From Pseudomonadota bacterium (GTDB taxonomy: Bacteria; Pseudomonadota; Alphaproteobacteria; Rhizobiales; Tepidamorphaceae), in the NCBI GenBank assembly GCA_023435545.1, contig JAEYRQ010000405.1, forward strand, positions 1 to 13,031: DNA of 13,031 nucleotides, written 5' to 3'. Both the position numbers and the translations under genes were made by a program. The notes below the pieces were generated by a model. The model did not search any database. It was not told where the DNA came from and saw nothing but the letters and a program-made list of their open reading frames with translations. Positions 7,570 through 13,031 of this stretch are shown piece after piece. Every line of letters begins with the position of its first letter. The first letter of the stretch is position 1.

Positions 7570-7842
7570 TCAACCGAGCAGGAGCTTCAGCACCAGTATG
7601 AACAGCGTGACTGCGGCAACCGGAACCACGGAACCATTGGCCATCGCCCCGACGGCCGTCGCGATGGTCGCGAGCACGATGCCGAGCCCGGCGAGCCCCC
7701 AGGATCCGCCAACGCCGCCGACCGCCAGCATGATCACGACGGCGATGCAATATGCCGTCCCCAGTACCGCGAGATGGATGAAGCCCGTATAGGTTTGCCG
7801 GTGGGCTTCGTAGTCCATGCTCGATTCGGTGTGGCTGGCCAT
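7570..7842 (-). CDS. aa3-type cytochrome c oxidase subunit IV-like membrane protein
   Basis: A 90-residue protein with a polar N-terminus (MASHTESSMDYEAHRQTYTGF) and three hydrophobic stretches at about 22-40, 49-66 and 71-88. The opening pattern (small polar residues, DYxAHxxTYxGF, then a hydrophobic helix) is that of the bacterial aa3-type oxidase subunit IV family (COX4_pro_2), small proteins of the alphaproteobacterial haem-copper oxidase. The classic subunit has one helix and is about 50 residues, so this is an extended form and its assembly into an oxidase is not proven. Genes of this type often precede pntA in Hyphomicrobiales. The ATG has GGGGGA six bases upstream. pntAA starts 79 bp downstream on the same strand, so cotranscription is likely. 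It could instead be a transhydrogenase-associated membrane protein. Confidence 0.7.
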   Translation of the reverse strand: MASHTESSMDYEAHRQTYTGFIHLAVLGTAYCIAVVIMLAVGGVGGSWGLAGLGIVLATIATAVGAMANGSVVPVAAVTLFILVLKLLLG

Positions 7843-7883
7843 GCGCGTCCCCCGGATATGGAGAGGTTTTCGGATCAGGCGCC

Positions 7884-7911
7884 CTTATAGCAGAGCAGTT
7901 GCCGAGGGCAA
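7884..7911 (-). promoter_or_regulatory. Probable promoter of the subunit IV-like / pnt operon
   Basis: On the minus strand TTGCCC (7906-7911), a 16-base spacer and TATAAG (7884-7889; CTATAA one base earlier) form a good sigma70-type pair. Transcription would start near 7877, giving a leader of about 35 nt before the ATG at 7842. It is the only clear promoter upstream of the four-gene operon. Confidence 0.6.
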
Positions 7912-8140
7912 TGCGGCGCCGGGCCGCCGTCGCGTAATGGCAAGCGCTTTCGGCCGGCACGCAGGTGGGTTAAGCTGGAGCCGTACCAGCAGGCCCAGAC
8001 CGGCGGGCAGCCGGGCGAGTCTGCATCCGAACCCTCCTGCCCGCCGCAGGGGTCCTGCCCCTGCCAGCCTCCGCCGCCAGATAGCGCGCCCGGCCCCGAG
8101 AGCTCGGCTCCCTGTCCCCGGCTCTGTCAAGGATTCCGGA

Positions 8141-8395
8141 ATGAGCGATCACACCAGCAAGACCCGCACCCAGGCGGAGACCGCGTTCAGAAAGACGCAG
8201 AAGGCCGCGCGCGACGAGGCGAGGTCCGAGGCGATGCGCGAGTATGAGGATCAGGCCGCTGCGACGCGCGAGAAATCGGCGCGCCTGAAGGCGTTGCGGC
8301 TCGCCAAGGAGGCCGCCGACAGCAAGGCCGCGGCCGAAGCGAAGCAACCGGCGGCGAAGAAGAAGAGGCCGGCGGCGAAAGCTCCGACGAAGTAG
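8141..8395 (+). CDS. Small basic Ala/Lys/Glu-rich hypothetical protein
   Basis: An 84-residue soluble protein starting MSDHTSKTRTQAETAFRKTQ. Residues 1-65 are highly charged and probably a single amphipathic helix. The tail (66-84) is a Pro/Ala/Lys-rich, histone-H1-like stretch (AAKKKRPAAKAP). Small proteins with a similar MSxHTSKTRTxAExAFxKTQ start recur in Hyphomicrobiales, but their function is unknown to me. The basic tail suggests nucleic-acid or acidic-partner binding, which is inference only. I chose the ATG at 8141 because AAGGA lies seven bases upstream; the frame stays open further upstream, but that part is low-complexity Arg/Pro with no start signal. The gap before it (7912-8140) shows no other gene and no clear rightward promoter. 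It converges on the cold-shock gene, with hairpins between. Confidence 0.75.
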   Translation: MSDHTSKTRTQAETAFRKTQKAARDEARSEAMREYEDQAAATREKSARLKALRLAKEAADSKAAAEAKQPAAKKKRPAAKAPTK

Positions 8396-8409
8396 GCCGG
8401 GCATGGAAA

Positions 8410-8436
8410 AACCCGGCGCCCAATGGTCGCCGGGTT
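8410..8436 (-). terminator. Intrinsic terminator of the cold-shock gene (9-bp stem, T5)
   Basis: AACCCGGCG (8410-8418) and CGCCGGGTT (8428-8436) form a perfect 9-bp stem with a 9-base loop. On the minus strand the stem is followed by T's (CGCCGGGTTTTTCC), a textbook Rho-independent terminator for the cold-shock gene. It may also stop the convergent rightward gene ending at 8395. Confidence 0.85.
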
Positions 8437-8449
8437 CGAAATCCGCAAC

Positions 8450-8467
8450 CGGGTCCAGCCGGACCCG
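8450..8467 (-). terminator. First of two tandem hairpins after the cold-shock gene
   Basis: CGGGTCC (8450-8456), loop AGCC and GGACCCG (8461-8467) form a perfect 7-bp stem, 16 bases past the cold-shock stop and just before the T-tailed terminator. It has no T-run of its own, so a 3'-end stability or back-up role is plausible. Confidence 0.55.
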
Positions 8468-8483
8468 AAGCCGATGCGGCAGG

Positions 8484-8693
8484 TCAGGCGGCCTGCAGGT
8501 TCGCGGCGGCCAGCTTGCCGCTGCGGCTGTCGGTCTTGACCTCGAAGGAGACCTTCTGCCCCTCGGCCAGGCCGCGCATGCCGGCGGCTTCCAGCGCGGT
8601 GGCGTGGACGAACACGTCCTTCGAGCCATCGTCGGGCTGAATGAAGCCGTAGCCACGGTCGGCGTTGTAGAATTTCACGGTACCAGTCGACAT
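8484..8693 (-). CDS. cspA: Cold-shock domain protein (CspA family)
   Basis: A 69-residue single cold-shock domain, a five-stranded OB-fold RNA/ssDNA chaperone that melts mRNA structure and usually acts in cold or stress adaptation. The start MSTGTVKFYNADRGYGFIQPDDG carries the RNP-1 motif (RGYGFI, 13-18), and DVFVHATAL (26-34) is RNP-2. AAGMRGLAEGQKVSFEV (36-52) and the short C-terminus ANLQAA complete the normal family length. The ATG at 8691-8693 has AAGGA seven bases upstream; a longer in-frame opening upstream is just non-coding leader and promoter. It has its own promoter at 8835-8863, a leader of about 135 nt with strong hairpins, and tandem terminators, so it is a single-gene unit. Alphaproteobacteria carry several csp paralogues, so the exact symbol is uncertain. 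Confidence 0.96.
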   Translation of the reverse strand: MSTGTVKFYNADRGYGFIQPDDGSKDVFVHATALEAAGMRGLAEGQKVSFEVKTDSRSGKLAAANLQAA

Positions 8694-8730
8694 AGTCGTT
8701 TCCTTGAACAAAGCGCACAAACGCGCATCG

Positions 8731-8753
8731 GGCCGTGCGACCATCGCACGACC
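8731..8753 (-). promoter_or_regulatory. Strong hairpin in the csp 5' leader
   Basis: GGCCGTGCGA (8731-8740), a 3-base loop and TCGCACGACC (8744-8753) form a 10-bp stem with one G-T pair. It lies 38 bases upstream of the csp start codon, inside the predicted leader. A smaller GCGC/GCGC pairing (8713-8716 with 8723-8726) lies nearer the ribosome site, and a CCCC/GGGG stem lies further upstream near 8790. Long structured leaders are typical of cold-shock genes and can act as thermosensors or stability elements; that role here is inferred. Confidence 0.5.
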
Positions 8754-8834
8754 GCCATCCGAATTGAGCGATTTCTTGAAGGAAACCCCGTTGGGGCAGG
8801 CCAGCAAGTCAGGCTGCAAGCTCGAACGATGTTC

Positions 8835-8863
8835 ATATAGGCCACGTCGGGCACGGACACAAG
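8835..8863 (-). promoter_or_regulatory. Promoter of the cold-shock gene
   Basis: On the minus strand CTTGTG (8858-8863), 17 bases and CTATAT (8835-8840) closely match the alphaproteobacterial housekeeping consensus (CTTGAC-17-CTATAT). Transcription would start near 8828, about 135 nt before the csp ATG. The rest of the 313-bp divergent gap (8694-9006) should also hold the promoter of the rightward baeRF gene. A weak CTTGTA (8929) / CATACG (8951) pair is the only candidate I see. Confidence 0.65.
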
Positions 8864-9006
8864 GCGCGCCCGACCAATTACGTTGCGGCCGACCTGTAGT
8901 TCGGCGCCGTGCCGGTCCCGCAGCCGAGCTTGTATTGTCTGCCGGTCGATCATACGTCGACGCCCGACAGTTCCCCCCGCAGGCCCAGGATCGAGGTCCG
9001 TCCCAC

Positions 9007-10128
9007 ATGTTCCACGTCGATGTTCCCACCCTTCCTGAAATCCGCGACCTCGTCGCCGTCCGCGCCGATGCCTGCGTCTCGATCTTCCTGCCGACGACGC
9101 CGCTCACCCAGGATGTCGAGGCAAGCCGGATCGAATTCGGCAATCTCGCCCGGCAGGCGCGCGAGCAGCTCGAGGCGGCGGTGTTCGACAAGCGCCGGCT
9201 GGCAGAACTGATGGAGCATTTCGACGACCTCGCCGAGGATGACGAGTTCTGGCGGCTGCAGGCACGGAGCCTCGGCGTGCTCGCCACGCCCGACCAGCTG
9301 CGCACCTTCCGACTCGCCAACGCACTGACTCCGCTGGTGGAGGTCTCCGACCGCTTCCACCTGAAGCCGCTGCTGCGGGCGGTGACCTTCCCGCATTCGG
9401 CCTATGTGCTCGCGCTGTCGGAGAATGCGGTGCGTCTCGTCGAGGTTTCGGCCGAGCTGCCCGCCGTGACGGTGCGGGTTCCGCATCTGCCGAAGGATGC
9501 GGCGAGCGCCATCGGCAAGTCGACACTGAACGACCGGTCGCACAGCCGGCGCATCCACGGATCAGAGGGCCAGAACGTGCGCTACCGGCAATACGCGCGG
9601 CAGGTTGACGGGGCGCTGCGTCCTGCCCTTTCGGGCCATCACACGCCGCTGATCCTTGCCGCCACGGGCCGACTCGCATCGGTCTACCGGACTGTCAACA
9701 GCTATCCGGGCCTGCTGCCGGAGGGAATCGAGACCAGTCCCGACCGGATAAGCGACGCCGACCTCGCCGAAGCCGCCCGTCCCGTGCTGGACGCGGCCTA
9801 TGCCCGCGAGATCGGCGAGATGAAAGCACTCTACGAAACCCGTGCCGGCCAGGGACGGGCGACTACCGACCTGTCGGATGCGGCGCGCGCGGCAACCTTC
9901 GGCGCAGTCGAGGTGCTGCTGGTCGACATCGACACGGTGGTACACGGAACGGTCGACGAGGAAACCGGCGCGATCACGCTCGCCGACGGGCCGGGCGCGG
10001 CCAGCTACGGCGTCGTCGACGAGATCGCGGGCCGGGCACTTGCCAGCGGCGCGCGGGTGCTGGGCGTCCGCAAGGAGGACATCCCCCAGGGCGCCGAGCT
10101 CGCCGCCGTGCTGCGCTACGCAGTCTGA
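9007..10128 (+). CDS. baeRF-domain protein (bacterial archaeo-eukaryotic release factor-like)
   Basis: A 373-residue soluble protein with the layout of bacterial relatives of eRF1/Pelota (baeRF families), predicted to act at stalled or terminating ribosomes. MFHVDVPTLPEIRDLV and SIFLPTTPLTQDVEASRIEFGNL (25-47) form the N-terminal part. HGSEGQNVRYRQYARQVDGAL (184-204) corresponds to the GGQ-loop region of the central domain, with GSEGQ (185-189) where eRF1 has GGQ. TPLILAATGRLASVYRTVNSYPG (213-235) follows. The C-terminal TFGAVEVLLVDIDTVVHGTVDE (297-318) and the closing GARVLGVRKEDIP look like the L7Ae/eL30-like domain. I chose the ATG at 9007, with GAGG ten bases upstream; an opening from 8704 runs over the csp promoter and is not plausible. 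The exact baeRF subfamily, and whether it hydrolyses peptidyl-tRNA, is unknown. It is divergent from csp. Confidence 0.78.
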   Translation: MFHVDVPTLPEIRDLVAVRADACVSIFLPTTPLTQDVEASRIEFGNLARQAREQLEAAVFDKRRLAELMEHFDDLAEDDEFWRLQARSLGVLATPDQLRTFRLANALTPLVEVSDRFHLKPLLRAVTFPHSAYVLALSENAVRLVEVSAELPAVTVRVPHLPKDAASAIGKSTLNDRSHSRRIHGSEGQNVRYRQYARQVDGALRPALSGHHTPLILAATGRLASVYRTVNSYPGLLPEGIETSPDRISDADLAEAARPVLDAAYAREIGEMKALYETRAGQGRATTDLSDAARAATFGAVEVLLVDIDTVVHGTVDEETGAITLADGPGAASYGVVDEIAGRALASGARVLGVRKEDIPQGAELAAVLRYAV

Positions 10129-10194
10129 ACGGGGCTGATCCCGGGGGCGACGTCCCGTGGGCGCCAAGTCAAGTTGCCGGCGGACAAGTACCAC

Positions 10195-10298
10195 CGTCAT
10201 CCCGGACGGCCGAAGGCCGATCCGGGATCGGGAGGGCACTCCCGTCGCGCAGTTGCGCCTCGATCCCGGCTCTACGCTGCGCTTCGGCCGGGATGACG
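10195..10298. repeat. REP/MITE-like palindromic element (104 bp, 11-bp inverted ends)
   Basis: The element starts CGTCATCCCGG (10195-10205) and ends with the exact reverse complement CCGGGATGACG (10288-10298). Nested inside is a second pair, CCGGGATCG and CGATCCCGG, plus small hairpins (CGGCC-GAA-GGCCG and GCGCA-GT-TGCGC), so the whole can fold into a cloverleaf. Elements with these ends are common dispersed intergenic repeats in Hyphomicrobiales. It fills most of the 206-bp space between two convergent genes (baeRF and TRIC) and may also help end transcription. No other copy is present in this window. Confidence 0.8.
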
Positions 10299-10334
10299 CG
10301 CCTTTATCTGGCGCCCTTGGGCGACTTCCGGGGA

Positions 10335-10961
10335 TCAGTGCAGGTCCCGGGTGTAGACGAATTTCGGCATGTTCCAGTTGTAGCGGAGCGCCAGCAGCCT
10401 GAGCGCCAGCCCGACGGCCATGGCCGTGACCATCACCGCCTCGTGCGGAAGGCCGAAGCGCGTTCCGCCGACATAGATCGCCCCTGTCACCACCGAGACG
10501 CTGGCGTAGAGCTCGCTGCGGAACAACAGCGGCACGTCGTTGCACAAAACGTCCCGCAGGACGCCGCCGAGGCACCCCGTGATCATGCCGGCGACGATGA
10601 CGATCAGCAGCGGCTGGTCCATCGCCATCGCCACGTTGCAGCCGATCACCGTGAACACCACCAGCCCGATCGCGTCGAGCAGGAGGAAGGCATGGCGCAG
10701 CCGGTGGACGATCCGCGCGATCGCGATGGTGGCGAGTGCCGCGCCGGCGGTGATGATCAGGTACTCCGGGTGCGCGACCCAGGTCAGCGGATAGTGGCCG
10801 AGCAGCACGTCACGGATCGAGCCGCCACCCAACGCTGTGATGCAGCCGAGCATGGCGACGCCGAACCAGTCCATGCTGCGCCGCCCCGCCGCCAGCGCCG
10901 CCGTCATCGCCTCGGCGGTGATCGCCACCAGAAAGACGGCGTGCAGGATCTCTTCGCTCAT
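10335..10961 (-). CDS. TRIC/UPF0126 family membrane protein (YadS/YicG-like)
   Basis: A 208-residue inner-membrane protein built from two tandem repeats of about three helices each plus a last helix. The repeat signatures are GGGSIRDVLLG (45-55) and GGVLRDVLC (132-140). Hydrophobic segments lie near 6-24, 32-46, 65-84, 93-110, 118-134, 152-165 and 174-193. These features define the UPF0126 family (Pfam Gly_transporter), whose prokaryotic members are trimeric TRIC-type monovalent cation channels; some E. coli relatives are reported as glycine-related, so the substrate here is open. The ATG has GGGGAG seven bases upstream. The gene stands alone: it converges on the baeRF gene across the palindromic element and is divergent from the propeller gene across a 256-bp gap with no clear promoter. 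Length and motifs are normal and no damage is seen. Confidence 0.93.
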   Translation of the reverse strand: MSEEILHAVFLVAITAEAMTAALAAGRRSMDWFGVAMLGCITALGGGSIRDVLLGHYPLTWVAHPEYLIITAGAALATIAIARIVHRLRHAFLLLDAIGLVVFTVIGCNVAMAMDQPLLIVIVAGMITGCLGGVLRDVLCNDVPLLFRSELYASVSVVTGAIYVGGTRFGLPHEAVMVTAMAVGLALRLLALRYNWNMPKFVYTRDLH

Positions 10962-11217
10962 CGGGTGCTCCCCCTAGGACCGCGCGGGACCGGCGGCCGA
11001 TTCGAGGAAGACTAGCGCGTCCCGGCGTCCCCCGGCACACCGACCGTCGCGCGTGTCGCGCCCCGCCGTTCAGCAGCTCGGCTCCGGGGTTTGATCTTTA
11101 GCAAGGCGCAAGCATTCAAGTCGGCGAATATTTCCTGGTGTCTGCCGCGCGCCGAGTGGTCGTGCTCCGCCGAGTGCCTGGCAGGCGCTTGATGATGTCT
11201 GCAAAGCGAGGGTCCAA

Positions 11218-12966
11218 ATGTCGTTCGGTATGTTGCGGGGCAATCCCCTGCGAGCCGCTGCCGTTGCGCTCGCCGCACCGCTGGCGCTCATCTCGGGACC
11301 GCTGTCGGCGGCCCAATGTGTGAAGCCGGTCGAAGGGTTCGAGCTGATCACCAAGGCACCGGTCGACGAGTGCTTCAATGGGGTCGGCAAACGCTATCCC
11401 AAGCTGACTGGCGAAACCTGCGCCAAGGGCGAGCCCAAGCGCAACGAAGCCTATGTCTGGGGACTCGCCAAGACCGGAAGCGGCCACCTGTACTGGGGCA
11501 CGGTGGCGAACTCGCCCTGCGTGTTCTTCGGCGGACTTGGCGATTCTGCACTCCCGGTCGACGTGCCGCCGCTCTATGCACCGGAGAACGGCTGGGTCTG
11601 CGAGTTCGACAAGGCCTGGTACTCCAAGCAGAATCCGCAACTCGGCAAGCTCGGCGACTGGCGGCCGGCGTCGATCTACCGCATGAACGCCTGCACGCAG
11701 CAGGTCGAGGAGCTGACGCCCAATACGGACGACATCGACGATCTTCTCGGCATCCGCGCCGCCGGCACGGTCGGCAATCTGGTGCTGATGGGTGGCCCCG
11801 GCGGCGTCCAGGAAGGCATGGCCGGCCCCAATGAGGGCAATTCCGTTTACATGTACGCCTACGAGGCCAAGAGCGGAAAGTTCCTCGGGTCCAAGAAATT
11901 CGACGAATTCATCAACGTCCGGCAGTTCATCACCCATCAGGGCGTGCTCTATTCGGGCATGACGCTCAAGGGGAACGGAAACGGCCAGATTGTAAGGTGG
12001 TCTGGGAATCCCAAGAATCCCTTCGCCTATAAGGTCGTCGGCACTACCAAGTCTCGGCCCGACAATTTTGCCATTCACGAAGGGCGTCTGTTCGCCTCCA
12101 CATGGCCGAATGTGACCCTGGGCGCCGGCAAGGTGAAGGCCAAGGCCGGCGTCATCATGAGTCCGGTGATCCCCGCCGGCGGCCTGACGCCCGCTTACAA
12201 GAAGCAATGGCAGACCGTATGGACCGTCGACGAATATGAGCCGGATCGCGTGACGGCCGCCTCCTACGCTGGTGGCGCCATCCAATCATGGAAGGGACAG
12301 CTTTACTGGGGCACGATGCACTTCCCCACCGCGAGCCTGCTGGCCCACTACGCGGCCTATGGTGCGACCTGGGATTCCCCGGAAGGCTTCGCCGCTACGG
12401 TCGCATCCACCCACCGTGCCACTGCAGTGTTTCGCGGCAAGGATTTCGGCAATCAGCAGCAGAAGGTCGAGTTGCTGTACGGCGAAAGCGCGTTGATGGC
12501 TTACTATCCCAAGATGAAGGCATTCGGCTTGACGCCCACCAAGGCCGGTCCGCCGCGCTTCGGCGCTTCGGGGTTCGGTTCGCCGTTCAACGCCTATGTC
12601 TGGGAATCCGGCATAACGGCTGGACACCTGTATATGGGCACATTCGACTCGAGCCGCATCTGGTCCGCAGCGATCGAGGCCCTGTCCACGTCGATGGGGT
12701 TGGTACCACAGGCTGTGCTTGACCTGCTTAAGGACATGATGCCGGATCCGCAGGCCATGGGTGCCGACCTCTACCGGTTCGAGAAGCCGAACCAGGCCGC
12801 CGTTGCGGCGGACCTCAATGGCGGCGGCAACTCGGCCAACTACGGCTACCGGACCATGATAAACGAGAAGAAGTCGATTTGGCTCGGCACTGCCAACCCC
12901 TTCAACCTCGACCCGAAGGGGGGATGGGAGATCATGCGCTACACGCCTGTTCCTCCCGCGCCCTGA
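11218..12966 (+). CDS. Secreted protein of unknown function, probable seven-bladed beta-propeller
   Basis: A 582-residue exported protein I cannot assign to a named family. Residues 1 to about 31 are a Sec signal peptide (Arg12, then AAAVALAAPLALI and a LSA/A site). Seven spaced strand motifs of the type x-L-Y-x-G-T recur: HLYWGTVA (90-97), NLVLMGGPGG (187-196), VLYSGMTLKG (243-252), RLFASTWP (290-297), QLYWGTMHFP (361-370), HLYMGTFDSSRIW (470-482) and SIWLGTANPFN (553-563). Several are preceded by a look-alike strand (AIHEG, SWKG, NEKK), the pattern of a beta-propeller, hence my inference of seven blades. Six Cys (34, 52, 68, 101, 128, 159), all in the first 160 residues, suggest disulphides in the periplasm or outside. 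GAGGG six bases before the ATG supports the start. Sampled GC is low (48-57%). There is no lipobox, anchor or catalytic motif. Function is unknown; binding or hydrolysis of a polymer is only a guess. Confidence 0.75.
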   Translation: MSFGMLRGNPLRAAAVALAAPLALISGPLSAAQCVKPVEGFELITKAPVDECFNGVGKRYPKLTGETCAKGEPKRNEAYVWGLAKTGSGHLYWGTVANSPCVFFGGLGDSALPVDVPPLYAPENGWVCEFDKAWYSKQNPQLGKLGDWRPASIYRMNACTQQVEELTPNTDDIDDLLGIRAAGTVGNLVLMGGPGGVQEGMAGPNEGNSVYMYAYEAKSGKFLGSKKFDEFINVRQFITHQGVLYSGMTLKGNGNGQIVRWSGNPKNPFAYKVVGTTKSRPDNFAIHEGRLFASTWPNVTLGAGKVKAKAGVIMSPVIPAGGLTPAYKKQWQTVWTVDEYEPDRVTAASYAGGAIQSWKGQLYWGTMHFPTASLLAHYAAYGATWDSPEGFAATVASTHRATAVFRGKDFGNQQQKVELLYGESALMAYYPKMKAFGLTPTKAGPPRFGASGFGSPFNAYVWESGITAGHLYMGTFDSSRIWSAAIEALSTSMGLVPQAVLDLLKDMMPDPQAMGADLYRFEKPNQAAVAADLNGGGNSANYGYRTMINEKKSIWLGTANPFNLDPKGGWEIMRYTPVPPAP

Positions 12967-12987
12967 CACTGCGCGGAACGGCGAATT

Positions 12988-13013
12988 GCGGGCGGGCCCT
13001 CAGGCCCGCTCGC
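12988..13013 (+). terminator. 11-bp hairpin after the propeller gene
   Basis: GCGGGCGGGCC (12988-12998), loop CTCA and GGCCCGCTCGC (13003-13013) pair over 11 bp with one G-T wobble, 21 bases after the stop. No T-run follows, so it is probably a terminator or stability stem and could also serve a convergent gene beyond the window. Confidence 0.6.
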
Positions 13014-13031
13014 CGACGCCGGCGCGCGCCA

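Noticed and set aside
5871..7601. 576-codon open frame on the plus strand across the pnt genes
   Set aside because: Antisense to pntAB and pntAA, with His/Arg/Asp-rich shadow composition and no ribosome site; length follows from high GC.
7817..8140. N-terminal extension of the small basic protein or a separate upstream peptide
   Set aside because: Arg/Pro-rich non-coding composition; it overlaps the promoter and start of the subunit IV-like gene, and the ribosome site supports ATG 8141.
8430..8446. tRNA T-loop-like stretch GGGTTCGAAATCC
   Set aside because: It is one arm of the csp terminator; no matching acceptor, D or anticodon arms surround it.
9562..10575. 337-codon minus-strand frame spanning baeRF and the TRIC 3' end
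   Set aside because: It crosses the palindromic element and two recognised genes, with shadow composition.
11098..11126. Possible promoter TTGATC-17-ATTCAA before the propeller gene
   Set aside because: The -10 is too poor to call; only kept as a weak possibility.
11116..12285. 389-codon minus-strand frame opposite the propeller gene
   Set aside because: Antisense shadow; the plus frame has a signal peptide, regular repeats and a good ribosome site.

Overview
The window is a GC-rich chromosomal segment from an alphaproteobacterium, most likely of the order Hyphomicrobiales (Rhizobiales). The pointers are a DUF4164-zapA pair divergent from a transketolase gene, a three-subunit proton-translocating transhydrogenase (pntAA-pntAB-pntB) behind an aa3-type oxidase subunit IV-like gene, alphaproteobacterial-looking promoters, and a REP/MITE-like palindromic element starting CGTCATCCCGG. 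The genus cannot be read from the sequence.

Layout. Positions 1-968 (minus) hold the N-terminal half of transketolase, cut by the window edge. After a 432-bp divergent gap come a DUF4164 coiled-coil gene (1401-1685) and zapA (1740-2111). Convergent with zapA are a GGCT/AIG2-like protein of unknown function (2123-2968, minus) and, upstream of it, a secreted GH64-type beta-1,3-glucanase (3020-4291, minus), with a perfect hairpin between them. The pnt operon runs leftward: subunit IV-like gene (7842-7570), pntAA (7490-6351), pntAB (6344-5898), pntB (5887-4493). Next are a small basic protein (8141-8395, plus), tandem hairpin terminators, and a cold-shock gene (8693-8484, minus) with a long structured leader and a clear promoter. 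Divergent from it is a bacterial archaeo-eukaryotic-release-factor-like (baeRF) protein (9007-10128, plus). A 104-bp palindromic element (10195-10298) separates it from a TRIC/UPF0126 membrane protein (10961-10335, minus). The window ends with a 582-residue secreted protein of unknown function (11218-12966, plus) whose repeats look like a seven-bladed beta-propeller, followed by a strong hairpin.

Functionally most of the window is housekeeping: pentose-phosphate metabolism, Z-ring assembly, NADPH supply driven by the proton gradient, cold shock and translation. The two secreted proteins (GH64 and propeller) stand out: hand-counted lines in both are about 45-58% GC against roughly 65-72% in neighbouring genes, so they look like accessory, possibly acquired genes. 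I see no CRISPR array, tRNA, rRNA, transposase or phage gene, and no multi-gene undescribed system. The best leads are the propeller protein, the degenerate GGQ-like loop (GSEGQ) of the baeRF protein, the GH64 enzyme, the csp leader, and unusual substitutions in PntAA.
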